A stretch of 64,000 bases of DNA from DASRAJ01 sp035638255 (GTDB taxonomy: Bacteria; Bacteroidota; Bacteroidia; Chitinophagales; UBA10324), in assembly GCA_035638255.1 (NCBI GenBank), contig DASRAJ010000120.1:1-64000 (forward strand). The letters are read 5' to 3'. This document shows, one piece after another, positions 27,773 to 36,006 of this stretch. Under the pieces are notes generated by a model. It did no database searches. It worked only from the letters and a program-made list of their open reading frames with translations, and was not told the DNA's origin. Position 1 is the first letter of the stretch. Every line of letters starts with the position of its first letter. Made by a program: the position numbers and the translations under genes.

Positions 27773-27925
27773 ATGAGTGAAGTAGTGAAATTGATAAAAG
27801 AAGACTTGCCGACAGGATATGAATTCGAACAGGAAGTTTATATCCACTTTTTCTTATCCCCCGTGCTGCGACATAATCCTGTCAAAGGAGTAATCGTTAA
27901 GAATCAATTATCAATCGCTTCTTGA
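27773..27925 (+). CDS. Small hypothetical ORF, possibly a frameshifted remnant
   Basis: A 50-codon frame starts MSEVVKLIKEDLPTGYEFEQ and ends QLSIAS. Near its end a neighbouring frame continues as protein-like sequence (NYQSLLDPEEIIGDNVIG) to a TAA at 27960. The two together read like one short cytoplasmic domain broken by a single frameshift. No family is recognised. It lies downstream of the repeat array and convergent with the next gene. Confidence 0.35.
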   Translation: MSEVVKLIKEDLPTGYEFEQEVYIHFFLSPVLRHNPVKGVIVKNQLSIAS

Positions 27926-27951
27926 TCCTGAAGAGATTATAGGAGACAATG

Positions 27952-29100
27952 TTATCGGGTAATCAGAAATTTATTATCTGACCACAATATTTCCTTCGGG
28001 GATATGATGTAAATTCCTGCAGAGAGATACCCTAAATTTTTTGTTCCTTTACCATTGCCCTGAGTTACCATTTGTCCAAGGTTGTTGAATACAGCCCATT
28101 CTTTATCGTAATCTACAAACAAGGTATTGGTCGACATATCAAATTTATACTTCGCCGGGGTTGATGATGGCGTTGGTTGCAAGTCAGTCGCTAAAGACAT
28201 TTTACCGTTCCACCAGAAAATGTAGTTAGAGCTTACGTAGAACAAGCCCGTTTTGGTGTCCTTGGTCATTGCATATATAGTATTGGTGATCGGGCTTTCT
28301 ACTTCCACTAAGTTTGTATCCGGCAATGCACATTTGTATAGCGTGCTGCCGAAGAAATAAATTGCATGATCAGCATCGTTATAAGCGCCGCTGCAATTGA
28401 AAGTGCCTGGGAATTGAAGTACGTATTCCCAATCTGATCCGTCGTATTTCCACAGTTGAAGAGTTCCAAGGAGGATCAGTGTTGCATATAAATTTGAATT
28501 CGTAACAAACAAATTGGCGATGGCATAATTGTTAGGAACATCCGCCGCAAGTAATGACTGGCCATCCCACATCAACAGGTGAGCTTCACAATTCGGTGAG
28601 ATGTATGTTATAAACTTCTTTCCGTCATAAGTAGTACTATGATCTGAGGTCCAGTAAACATCGAGCCCGGGAATGGTGCTCGCCTGGCTTCCGTTATACC
28701 GGATCACGTGGCCTGGGTATGGATCGGTAGATTCACTAAGGATCAGGATTTGGGTGCCGATGGTATCGAGATAGAATGATCTTGCATTCAGGGAAACATT
28801 GGGCACTTCGTTCCATGCTGAATCGAGGTATTGAAATGAGTTGGTTCCGTTTGTGGCAGCAAAGAGGGTGTCGAAGAAATATCTGAACTTGTTTACAACA
28901 GGACCGGCTATGGTGCTGGTGACCGTGTCGTGGCTAAGGGTGATCACATTACCCCCGCCGGATGCATAAGTAGTGTTCAATTCGGGAATGTACTGTACAT
29001 CATGCCCTCCAATAACCTCCGGAGTGGTCGTCCCCCAGGATTGTGAGAAGGCCATGCCGGAAAGAGAAAGAAGAATTAAGATGCTGGATATTGTTTTCAT
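27952..29100 (-). CDS. Secreted protein with atypical T9SS-like tail
   Basis: From the internal Met at 29100 (MKTISSILILLSLSGMAFSQ) the protein has a clean signal peptide and about 360 mature residues. The body reads as beta-rich repeats of a propeller type (for example AIANLFVTNSNLYATLILLG and TKTGLFYVSSNYIFWWNGK). The last ~60 residues (EWAVFNNLGQMVTQGNGKG, LSAGIYIISPKEILWSDNKF) look like a shortened T9SS sorting domain lacking the YPNP start. The longer frame to 29136 adds a non-signal MSKIFITLEQRT and is rejected. Confidence 0.7.
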   Translation of the reverse strand: MKTISSILILLSLSGMAFSQSWGTTTPEVIGGHDVQYIPELNTTYASGGGNVITLSHDTVTSTIAGPVVNKFRYFFDTLFAATNGTNSFQYLDSAWNEVPNVSLNARSFYLDTIGTQILILSESTDPYPGHVIRYNGSQASTIPGLDVYWTSDHSTTYDGKKFITYISPNCEAHLLMWDGQSLLAADVPNNYAIANLFVTNSNLYATLILLGTLQLWKYDGSDWEYVLQFPGTFNCSGAYNDADHAIYFFGSTLYKCALPDTNLVEVESPITNTIYAMTKDTKTGLFYVSSNYIFWWNGKMSLATDLQPTPSSTPAKYKFDMSTNTLFVDYDKEWAVFNNLGQMVTQGNGKGTKNLGYLSAGIYIISPKEILWSDNKFLITR

Positions 29101-29637
29101 GGTTCGTTGTTCAAGGGTTATAAAAATTTTGCTCAATTTTGCTTTGCTATTGAAGAAGCGGCTTTTGATTTTTCTTTTTCAACACTCTGCAAACATATCA
29201 CGCCGCCAACCCCTTCCGCATCACAGAATACAGTGATTTTTTGTATCGCTGAATTCAGGCACTCTGCCTTCTCTTATCTCAATCTTTCTAAGGGTTTCTG
29301 TAGAGAGATTCAGTATAATTTCTCTTTTATTTGTCGCATTGAAATGTTCAGTAGTATAGAGAGAGATGAGAAAAACTCATTCGCACCTCATAATATTTAT
29401 CCTACCGCAAGCGAGTACAACACTTGCTTCATTTTTTTGGAGAGAATGCTACTTATTACGTCAAAAAAATATTGATTGTTACGTTTATTAAAAAGTAATT
29501 GGGGAACCATTTGGCGTGCGCTGCAATCATTGGTATGGTGGCAATGTGCTGTTTATACCCGGGCTTGCAGCCAATTTGAATTCAGAACCGTGCTGATGAT
29601 GCTGGCCAAACAGTTGTCTTCATCAAGTATGGGGCAA
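29101..29637. other. Gene-free spacer
   Basis: The stretch between the T9SS-like gene and the MITE-like elements contains only AT-rich sequence and two open frames that show no protein-like composition. A short segment near 29533-29590 translates as WYGGNVLFIPGLAANLNSE, which could be a scrap of a former propeller gene, but this is weak. Confidence 0.4.
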
Positions 29638-29806
29638 GAGGTTGCCTCAAAAGTTAGAAAAAAGGAAACCGCAAAGCTTGCTGAGTGCACACAGAGAAAA
29701 CGCTATGAATTGATTTTGAGGTGCATTTTCTTTGCGAATCCCACAGTACTGCGGGATTGCGATTCCTTTGCTTACCATGTGGTTAAAATTCTTTTGAGAC
29801 AGCCTC
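29638..29806. mobile_element. MITE-like element, family C
   Basis: Terminal inverted repeats GAGGTTGCCTCAAAAG (29638-29653) and CTTTTGAGACAGCCTC (29791-29806) match at 14 of 16 positions. They enclose 169 bp with no gene but one copy of the CCCACAGTACTGCGGG palindrome (29740-29755). The ends resemble GAGGCTGTCTCAAAA-type insertion-sequence ends. The element lies only 12 bp from the next MITE. Confidence 0.55.
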
Positions 29807-29818
29807 TCTCTTGCTAAC

Positions 29819-30216
29819 TTAACGTGAGTTCGGGATTAACTTTTAAACCTTAGTAGAAGCGCCAATGCCAGTTCACTCTCAACCTTATTACCTTATTTTG
29901 CTATGACTGCTTATGATAAGGTAATAAGGTTCTGATTTATACTCCTTTGGCTTTCTACTAAGGTCATAAGGTTTCATTTGCGCGTAGCTATTAGATTTTA
30001 CCCTTGATTTTAACCTGGATTTTGCAATTGAAAGCAAGAACTGTCGGTTCCGAGAAGCGAAGAAAATCTATTTTGAACTTCATTCTTGTGATGCGCCCAA
30101 TTGCAAAATCCGGGTTTAAGTTTGAATTATATGACGCAGTAGTGATTTTATAATTCCTTCAACTTCTTTAAGAAAGGATGTTTGAGTTAACATTTCTAAT
30201 CCCGAACTCACGTTAA
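29819..30216. mobile_element. MITE-like element, family A, copy 2 (interrupted)
   Basis: Perfect 20-bp terminal inverted repeats TTAACGTGAGTTCGGGATTA (29819-29838) and their reverse complement (30197-30216) bound a 398-bp unit. It is the reverse complement of the element at 3102-3390 and keeps the 16-bp-arm AACCTTATTACCTTAT hairpin (about 29880-29931). Removing the 101-bp insertion at 30014-30114 and its 5-bp duplication leaves 292 bp, nearly the size of copy 1. No coding capacity is seen. Confidence 0.85.
30014..30114. mobile_element. Nested 101-bp MITE-like insertion
   Basis: Inverted ends CCTGGATTTTGCAATTG (30014-30030) and CAATTGCAAAATCCGGG (30098-30114) differ at one position. The insert is flanked by direct repeats TTTAA (30009-30013 and 30115-30119). 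Copy 1 of the host element has the same site once, undivided (about 3199-3205 in inverted orientation), which shows the empty target. Confidence 0.85.
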
Positions 30217-30371
30217 ATTAATGACGCGGCGCTTATGGGCACTACTGTGGGATCGGATCGAATTGAATTTAGCGGATGCCGAACTAAATTCGGAGTGACG
30301 ACATTACCGTCCAATCAGTCCGCAATTTGACAAGGCACTTTTGAGATGCCTCTTCCGTGAAATCTTTATTT

Positions 30372-32639
30372 TTATTTCTGATAAACAAACTGTCCATTAA
30401 ACATTTCCTTGTCCATCACAACCCTCACAAAATATATACCTTCGGGCAGGGTGATGTTGAGCTTTACTTCTTCATTCAGCAATCCGTTCACCACCCTCGC
30501 TTTTTCAGTATATATTAACTGTCCGATGTTGCTGAGAATTTCAATGGTAGCCGTCCCGTCGTTACCGGTATGCGCCTTCAAATCAATGAAAAATTGTCCG
30601 TTGTTTGGATTCGGATAAATCGAAAATTCATCTCCGGAAGTGCCATATATATAGGAACCGTCCTTACAGGATTGTGTGACTTTAGTACCTGCAGATGTTT
30701 TGCTGCACCCATTGCTATTCGTGACCAGCACTTTATAGGTCCCTTTTGATGTCGCCCTGTACGTTTGATTAGTAGCGTTTGCAATGATCGTCGTTCCTTT
30801 TAGCCACTGATAAATAAGACCTGTTCCACTGTTTGCCTGCAATACTACTGAATCACTATTGCAGAGGTCAAGACCGGTGAGCGGAGTAATTGTAGCTGTT
30901 GCATTTGCGGCATTGGTAATGGTAGTGACGGCCGATGTCGAAGTATAGCCGAAGTTGTTTGCTTCGGTCACTTTATATTTGGCTGGTGTGGAGGTGCTGT
31001 AAGTTTGGTTGGTTGCACCTGCGATATTAGTGCTTCCTTTTTTCCATTGATATGTAATTCCTGAGCCGCTATTGGCTGTTAACGTTACCACCACTCCTGA
31101 GCAGACAGAAACGGTCCCGCCGGGAGTCACTGTGGCATAGAGATTCTCGTCAGTAGCGCCATTGCAATTATCATCTATACTGTTGGAGATTTCTTCAGCG
31201 CCGGGATGAACTGCTGCATTGGAATCATTGCAATCGTTGTTGTCAATGACATATCCTAAAGGCTGAGAGGATGTATCAATCACAGAATTAGGATCCCCAT
31301 ATCCGTCTCCATCAGCGTCTGCATAAAAAATATTATTGTCCGGAACACTAAGCTTCACAATCCAGCCATCAGAATTTCCATTGTTTCCGGTCACGTCTCC
31401 ATCATTTGAATTGGTTTTTCCTGCCACAATGTATTGCCCGGTGGAGATAATTTCCACATTACCCGGACTGTCATCATAGCTTCCACCAAAGGTTTTTTGC
31501 CATAATAAATTTCCTGACGTGTTCAATGCTGTCAACCATATATCGCGCCCGCCGTGATTCGTAGTTATATCATGATCATTAGAAACTGTGTAAGAACCGG
31601 CCACTAATGTCCCATCCGCTTGCTGTTTTATATCCACACCATTATCTCCGCCGGTTCCTCCAAGACAATGGGTCCATTGTGTTATTCCGAGCGAGTCTGT
31701 TTTTATAATCCATACGTCATGGTCTTTAATATGATCTGTTACATCGTAATTCCCGGAATGCGTGAGTCCGCATATCGCATATCCTCCGTCAATAGTCTGT
31801 ATTCCAGAGCTTCCGCAATCGCCTCCTGTACCTCCCATTGTCTTTAGCCATTGAAGGTTTCCATTTGCATCCAGCTTAAAAAACATGAAATCTTCCTGTC
31901 CCCTGTTAATGGCCATATCTCCATCATTCGATAATGAATATCCGGTAACAATATATCCACTGTCACAGGCCTGCTCAATGTCATTCGCAATATCCAATTT
32001 TGATCCTCCAATTGTCTTTTGCCATTGCAAGTTGCCATTTCGGTCAACCTTAATGACCCATGCATCACCCCTGCTGTGGTTACCTGACACATCCCCGTCA
32101 TTGGAATAGCTTGTTCCTGCCATTACAAATCCGCTGTCAGAAGTTGATTCCATGGAATTGGCTACATCAGACTGAGAACCACCATACGACTTTTGCCATT
32201 GCAGGGTGCCCTGATCATCCGTTTTAATTAGCCAATAATCAGATGATCCGTGATTGCCCGTTACGTCACCATTGTTCGAACTGCTTTTCCCTGCAACAGC
32301 GAATCCGCCATCGAAGGTACGCACCACGCTTATAGCCTGGTCTAAACTTGTACCTCCATAAGAGTGCTGCCATATAAGATTACCTGCATTATTTAGTTTA
32401 ATCAGACAAAAATCATCTTGCCCGTGATTGCCGGTTATATCTCCATTATTGGAGTTGCTGGTACCGGCAATAATAAATCCACTATCTGAAAGAGGCTTAA
32501 CACAATTTGCCATATCATCCCCTGAACCACCCAGGGACTTTTGCCACGATATAACGGGCGGCAAGTTAATAGTTTGGGCCTGAAGTGAAAATGCCAACCC
32601 AATACATAAAAAAGTCGCAGCTACTACCTTATTTTTCAT
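30372..32639 (-). CDS. Large secreted propeller/MopE/Ig-like protein with T9SS domain
   Basis: This 755-aa protein has a signal peptide (1-21, ending SLQAQ). Residues 30-430 hold about seven propeller-like repeats of the type WQKSLGGSGDD, SGFIIAGTSNSNNGD, FCLIKLNNAGNLIW. A MopE-type metal-binding motif follows (DADGDGYGDPN, then DCNDSNAAVHPGAEE and DDNCNG), then two Ig-like modules (TITPLTGLDLCNSDSVVLQA) and a T9SS sorting domain beginning FSIYPNPNNGQFF. It is a surface or secreted protein of unknown role and a tandem paralogue of the next gene upstream. Calcium binding by the DxDxDG segment is likely from the family. Confidence 0.85.
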   Translation of the reverse strand: MKNKVVAATFLCIGLAFSLQAQTINLPPVISWQKSLGGSGDDMANCVKPLSDSGFIIAGTSNSNNGDITGNHGQDDFCLIKLNNAGNLIWQHSYGGTSLDQAISVVRTFDGGFAVAGKSSSNNGDVTGNHGSSDYWLIKTDDQGTLQWQKSYGGSQSDVANSMESTSDSGFVMAGTSYSNDGDVSGNHSRGDAWVIKVDRNGNLQWQKTIGGSKLDIANDIEQACDSGYIVTGYSLSNDGDMAINRGQEDFMFFKLDANGNLQWLKTMGGTGGDCGSSGIQTIDGGYAICGLTHSGNYDVTDHIKDHDVWIIKTDSLGITQWTHCLGGTGGDNGVDIKQQADGTLVAGSYTVSNDHDITTNHGGRDIWLTALNTSGNLLWQKTFGGSYDDSPGNVEIISTGQYIVAGKTNSNDGDVTGNNGNSDGWIVKLSVPDNNIFYADADGDGYGDPNSVIDTSSQPLGYVIDNNDCNDSNAAVHPGAEEISNSIDDNCNGATDENLYATVTPGGTVSVCSGVVVTLTANSGSGITYQWKKGSTNIAGATNQTYSTSTPAKYKVTEANNFGYTSTSAVTTITNAANATATITPLTGLDLCNSDSVVLQANSGTGLIYQWLKGTTIIANATNQTYRATSKGTYKVLVTNSNGCSKTSAGTKVTQSCKDGSYIYGTSGDEFSIYPNPNNGQFFIDLKAHTGNDGTATIEILSNIGQLIYTEKARVVNGLLNEEVKLNITLPEGIYFVRVVMDKEMFNGQFVYQK

Positions 32640-32957
32640 TTTAGGATGTTAACGGTATAAATGAGCACTCCCGGGATTAAGGAAACACAGGTGCAAGTTA
32701 TTGTGTCATCTTTTCATCATCACTATGTAAGTAAGAAAGTGATGGTAAAAGGTGGAATTCTTAGTTGTCACAGATTCACGGATGTGGAATCATTTGCAAT
32801 GATGGCTGAGAGATATGTTGTTCCCCGATAGTTGAAAAAAAAATTGCTAACCGGATACTTTTTAGTTACTATAATATGTCATTTCTCAGACATTCATACT
32901 ACATTACTACTATTTCCTAAAATCCTGAACCATTATTGTATAAGGATAAGGAAATGC
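32640..32957. promoter_or_regulatory. Spacer and leader of the propeller gene
   Basis: The 318-bp spacer has no gene. The block at about 32726-32757 (GTAAGTAAGAAAGTGATGGT and on) resembles 35871-35902 upstream of the paralogue, which suggests that part of the upstream region was duplicated together with the gene. Confidence 0.4.
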
Positions 32958-35615
32958 TTAACGCTGATATAGGATTCGATGATAGAAAACCCGATCTCCA
33001 GCAATAATCCTCACAAAGTAAAGCGCACTGGGCAATTCCTGTTTCATGGTAATCTTATGAAGCAATGTACCCTCATACACCTCTGCAGCTTCAGCCAACA
33101 CTACATCACCCATCATGCTGATAAGTTCAATTCTCGCTGTGCCATTCCATGCACCTTCCACATCTAATTCAACATTGAAGTTGCCATTGGCGGGGTTAGG
33201 ATAAACAGATACCAGGGAGGTGGTATTACTTTCATTTTCCAGCCTGCAGCTTGTCACTACTTTATTTGCTGAAATTGCAGTGCACCCACTGGATTTTGTC
33301 GCCTGGTAGCAATAGGTACCCGCCTGCGTGGCCGTGTAGGTGCTTCCGGTGGCAGCGCTAATCGCTAAATTGTTTTTAAACCATTGGTAAGTATAGCCGC
33401 TTACGACCTTTGCAGATAAAATAACTGATCCTGCAGAGCAGATATTCAAACTGCCAATGACGGTAATTTTTGTTGCAGGCGATGAATAATTATTTAAGGA
33501 AGTGGTTGCAGAAGCTCTTGAACAGCCGTTACTATTCGTGACTATAACTTTATAAGAGCCGGCTACAGAGGTCGTGTAGCTGTTGCCGGTAGCTCCGGAA
33601 ATATTAATGCTATTCAGTTGCCATTGGTAAATTAATTCGTCTCCTGTATTTGCATTCATGGCCAAAGAAATCCCCGGGCAGACAAAAACATTTCCATTTG
33701 GGGTAATGGTTGCCTCCGGGAGAGAACTTACGGAGACATTTGTTACCGCAGCCGTGGCAGAACAGGAACCTGATGAAACGATTACAGAGAATTCCGCCGC
33801 GACCTTCGTGTTGTAGAGTGAAGAGGTTGCTCCGGAAATATTTGATCCGTTCTTCTTCCACTGATAGGTAAGTCCCGCGCCGGTATTGGCAAATAACGTA
33901 AAGGTGCTGCCTGAACAAATAACTACTGATCCGGCGGGAGTAATCGTAGCTGTCACAGCGCCATCGTCAATTTGCCCGTTGCAGTTATCATCAACTCCAT
34001 TGCAAACTTCTGTTGCGCCCGGATGAATAGCAGAGTCATAATCATTGCAATCACCTTGTTCCGGTGTGTATTCATCGCGATCAACGTCTTCCATATCTGG
34101 CTCATCATCAATTATTCCATTGCAGTCATCATCTATGCCGTTGGAAACTTCAGTTGCACCGGGATGAATTGCTGCTCCCGATTGATTGGGATTATCATTG
34201 CAATCAGTGCTGTCATTGACATATCCGGAAGGTTGAGAGCACGCAATGAGACTGGAATAAATACTCCCATATCCATCACCGTCAGCATCGGCATAAAAAA
34301 TCGTATTGCAAACCGTGTTTAGCTTTACGACCCAGAAATCATAACCTCCATGATTTTCAGTTATGTCACCATTCGTTGAATTGGTTTTTCCTGCTACAAG
34401 ATATTGCCCGGAAGACAGGATTTGCAAACTCAGCGGATAGTCATAATTATTCCCGCCTAAAGTTTTTTGCCACAATGAATTTCCTGACGTGTCTAATGCA
34501 GTCAACCAGATATCGTATAAACCATGAAGGCCGCTTACATCATTGTTATTTGAGCCTGTGTTACCACATACTATTATGGTTCCATCGGTTTGTTGTTTTA
34601 TTTCAATCCCCTCATCGGTATCTGATCCGCCAAGGCAACGGGTCCATTGGGCTGTTCCTGCCGGGTCTGTTTTTATAACCCAAACATCATGTCCTCCAAG
34701 GGCACCGACTACATCTAAATCGGTTGAATGGGTGAGTCCGCAGAACACATATCCTCCATCAATAGACTGAACTCCTGCGTTTCCCACATCGCCTCCCGTT
34801 CCTCCCATAGTCTTTTGCCATTGAAGGTTTCCGCTCGCATCCAGCTTAAAAAAGAGAAAATCTTCCTCCCCCTTATTGGTGCTAATATTTCCATCATTCG
34901 ACAATGAATATCCTGTCACAATATAGCCGCCATCATTGGTTTGTTTAATATCGCTCGCTATATCTAACTGTGACCCTCCGACTGCTTTCTGCCATAGCAG
35001 GTTGCCATTCTGATCAACCTTAATGATCCATGCGTCCCCCACTCCGTGGTTGCCTGATACATCTCCATTGTTAGAATAGGTTATCCCGGCAATCACTAAT
35101 GCGCCGTCAGAAGTTGGTTCCATAGCATAGGCTAACTCAGATTGAGAGCCACCATACGATTTTTGCCACTGCAAAGTGCCCTGGTCATTCGTTTTAATTA
35201 ACCAGAAGTCAGATGAACCGTGATTGCCTGTTACATCACCATTGTGGGAACTATTTTTCCCTGCCACGGCATACCCTCCATCAGGTGTTTGTACCACGCA
35301 GGTGGCCTCGTCCACACCGGTTCCTCCATAAGAATGCTGCCATACAAGATTACCGGCAGCATTCAGTTTAATCAGGCAAAAATCATTTTGACCGTGATTG
35401 CCTGTTATATCTCCATTGTTGGAATTGCTTATGCCTGCAATGATAAATCCCCCATCGGATGTTGGCTTTGCACAATTGGCGACATCATTTCCGGATCCGC
35501 CGAGTGATTTTTGCCATGATATTGAAGGCGGTGTGCTATTGGTTTGGGCGTGAAGTGAAAATGCTAAGACAATACATGGAAATATCGCAGTTATTGTCTT
35601 GTTTCTATTTTTCAT
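32958..35615 (-). CDS. Large secreted propeller/MopE/Ig-like protein with T9SS domain (paralogue)
   Basis: An 885-aa paralogue of the neighbouring gene with the same order: signal peptide (ending SLHAQ), about seven WQKSLGGSGNDVAN-type repeats (residues 30-435), and two MopE-like segments (DADGDGYGS with DCNDNPNQSGAAIHPG, and DRDEYTPEQGDCNDYD with DDNCNGQIDDG). Four Ig-like modules follow (TITPNGNVFVCPGISLAMNA and similar), then the sorting domain VSVYPNPANGNFNVEL ending HRILYQR. The extra MopE and Ig modules account for the greater length. It is exported by T9SS; the binding target is unknown. Confidence 0.85.
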   Translation of the reverse strand: MKNRNKTITAIFPCIVLAFSLHAQTNSTPPSISWQKSLGGSGNDVANCAKPTSDGGFIIAGISNSNNGDITGNHGQNDFCLIKLNAAGNLVWQHSYGGTGVDEATCVVQTPDGGYAVAGKNSSHNGDVTGNHGSSDFWLIKTNDQGTLQWQKSYGGSQSELAYAMEPTSDGALVIAGITYSNNGDVSGNHGVGDAWIIKVDQNGNLLWQKAVGGSQLDIASDIKQTNDGGYIVTGYSLSNDGNISTNKGEEDFLFFKLDASGNLQWQKTMGGTGGDVGNAGVQSIDGGYVFCGLTHSTDLDVVGALGGHDVWVIKTDPAGTAQWTRCLGGSDTDEGIEIKQQTDGTIIVCGNTGSNNNDVSGLHGLYDIWLTALDTSGNSLWQKTLGGNNYDYPLSLQILSSGQYLVAGKTNSTNGDITENHGGYDFWVVKLNTVCNTIFYADADGDGYGSIYSSLIACSQPSGYVNDSTDCNDNPNQSGAAIHPGATEVSNGIDDDCNGIIDDEPDMEDVDRDEYTPEQGDCNDYDSAIHPGATEVCNGVDDNCNGQIDDGAVTATITPAGSVVICSGSTFTLFANTGAGLTYQWKKNGSNISGATSSLYNTKVAAEFSVIVSSGSCSATAAVTNVSVSSLPEATITPNGNVFVCPGISLAMNANTGDELIYQWQLNSINISGATGNSYTTSVAGSYKVIVTNSNGCSRASATTSLNNYSSPATKITVIGSLNICSAGSVILSAKVVSGYTYQWFKNNLAISAATGSTYTATQAGTYCYQATKSSGCTAISANKVVTSCRLENESNTTSLVSVYPNPANGNFNVELDVEGAWNGTARIELISMMGDVVLAEAAEVYEGTLLHKITMKQELPSALYFVRIIAGDRVFYHRILYQR

Positions 35616-36006
35616 TTTAGTGTGTGCCTGTTAAAATGAACTATGTGCTTGAATTCAGTCGAATTAATATAAAAAAAATTACTTTAAAATGAAGCAAATA
35701 TCAAAACCTGTGAAAGACTGAAAAAACTGTTTATACACTTTGCACCTGAAAATTATACAAAGAGGGCTTTTTCATCTACATAGTTACAATCTCTATCATC
35801 ATGAATCACATGACTTTGAGTTGTGTGAACTTTCGCGCAAGTTATTGAATCATTGCATGATATTCATCCTGCAAGTAAGAAAGAGATGATAAATGGTAGA
35901 AACCTTGTCTCTCAGGTATTTATAGAGATTCCTGATGCTTGATTCTCTGCAGAACATTTTCCATTCCTTCAAATTGCAAACAAACACCAACCTTTATGAA
36001 AAAATC
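35616..36006. other. AT-rich spacer
   Basis: A 391-bp gene-free stretch lies upstream of the propeller paralogue and downstream of the SBBP protein gene. Apart from the duplicated block at 35871-35902 nothing specific is seen. Confidence 0.4.

Noticed and set aside
29107..29817. Two consecutive open frames of 122 and 113 aa
   Set aside because: They run through AT-rich spacer and a MITE-like element, and show no domain or plausible composition.
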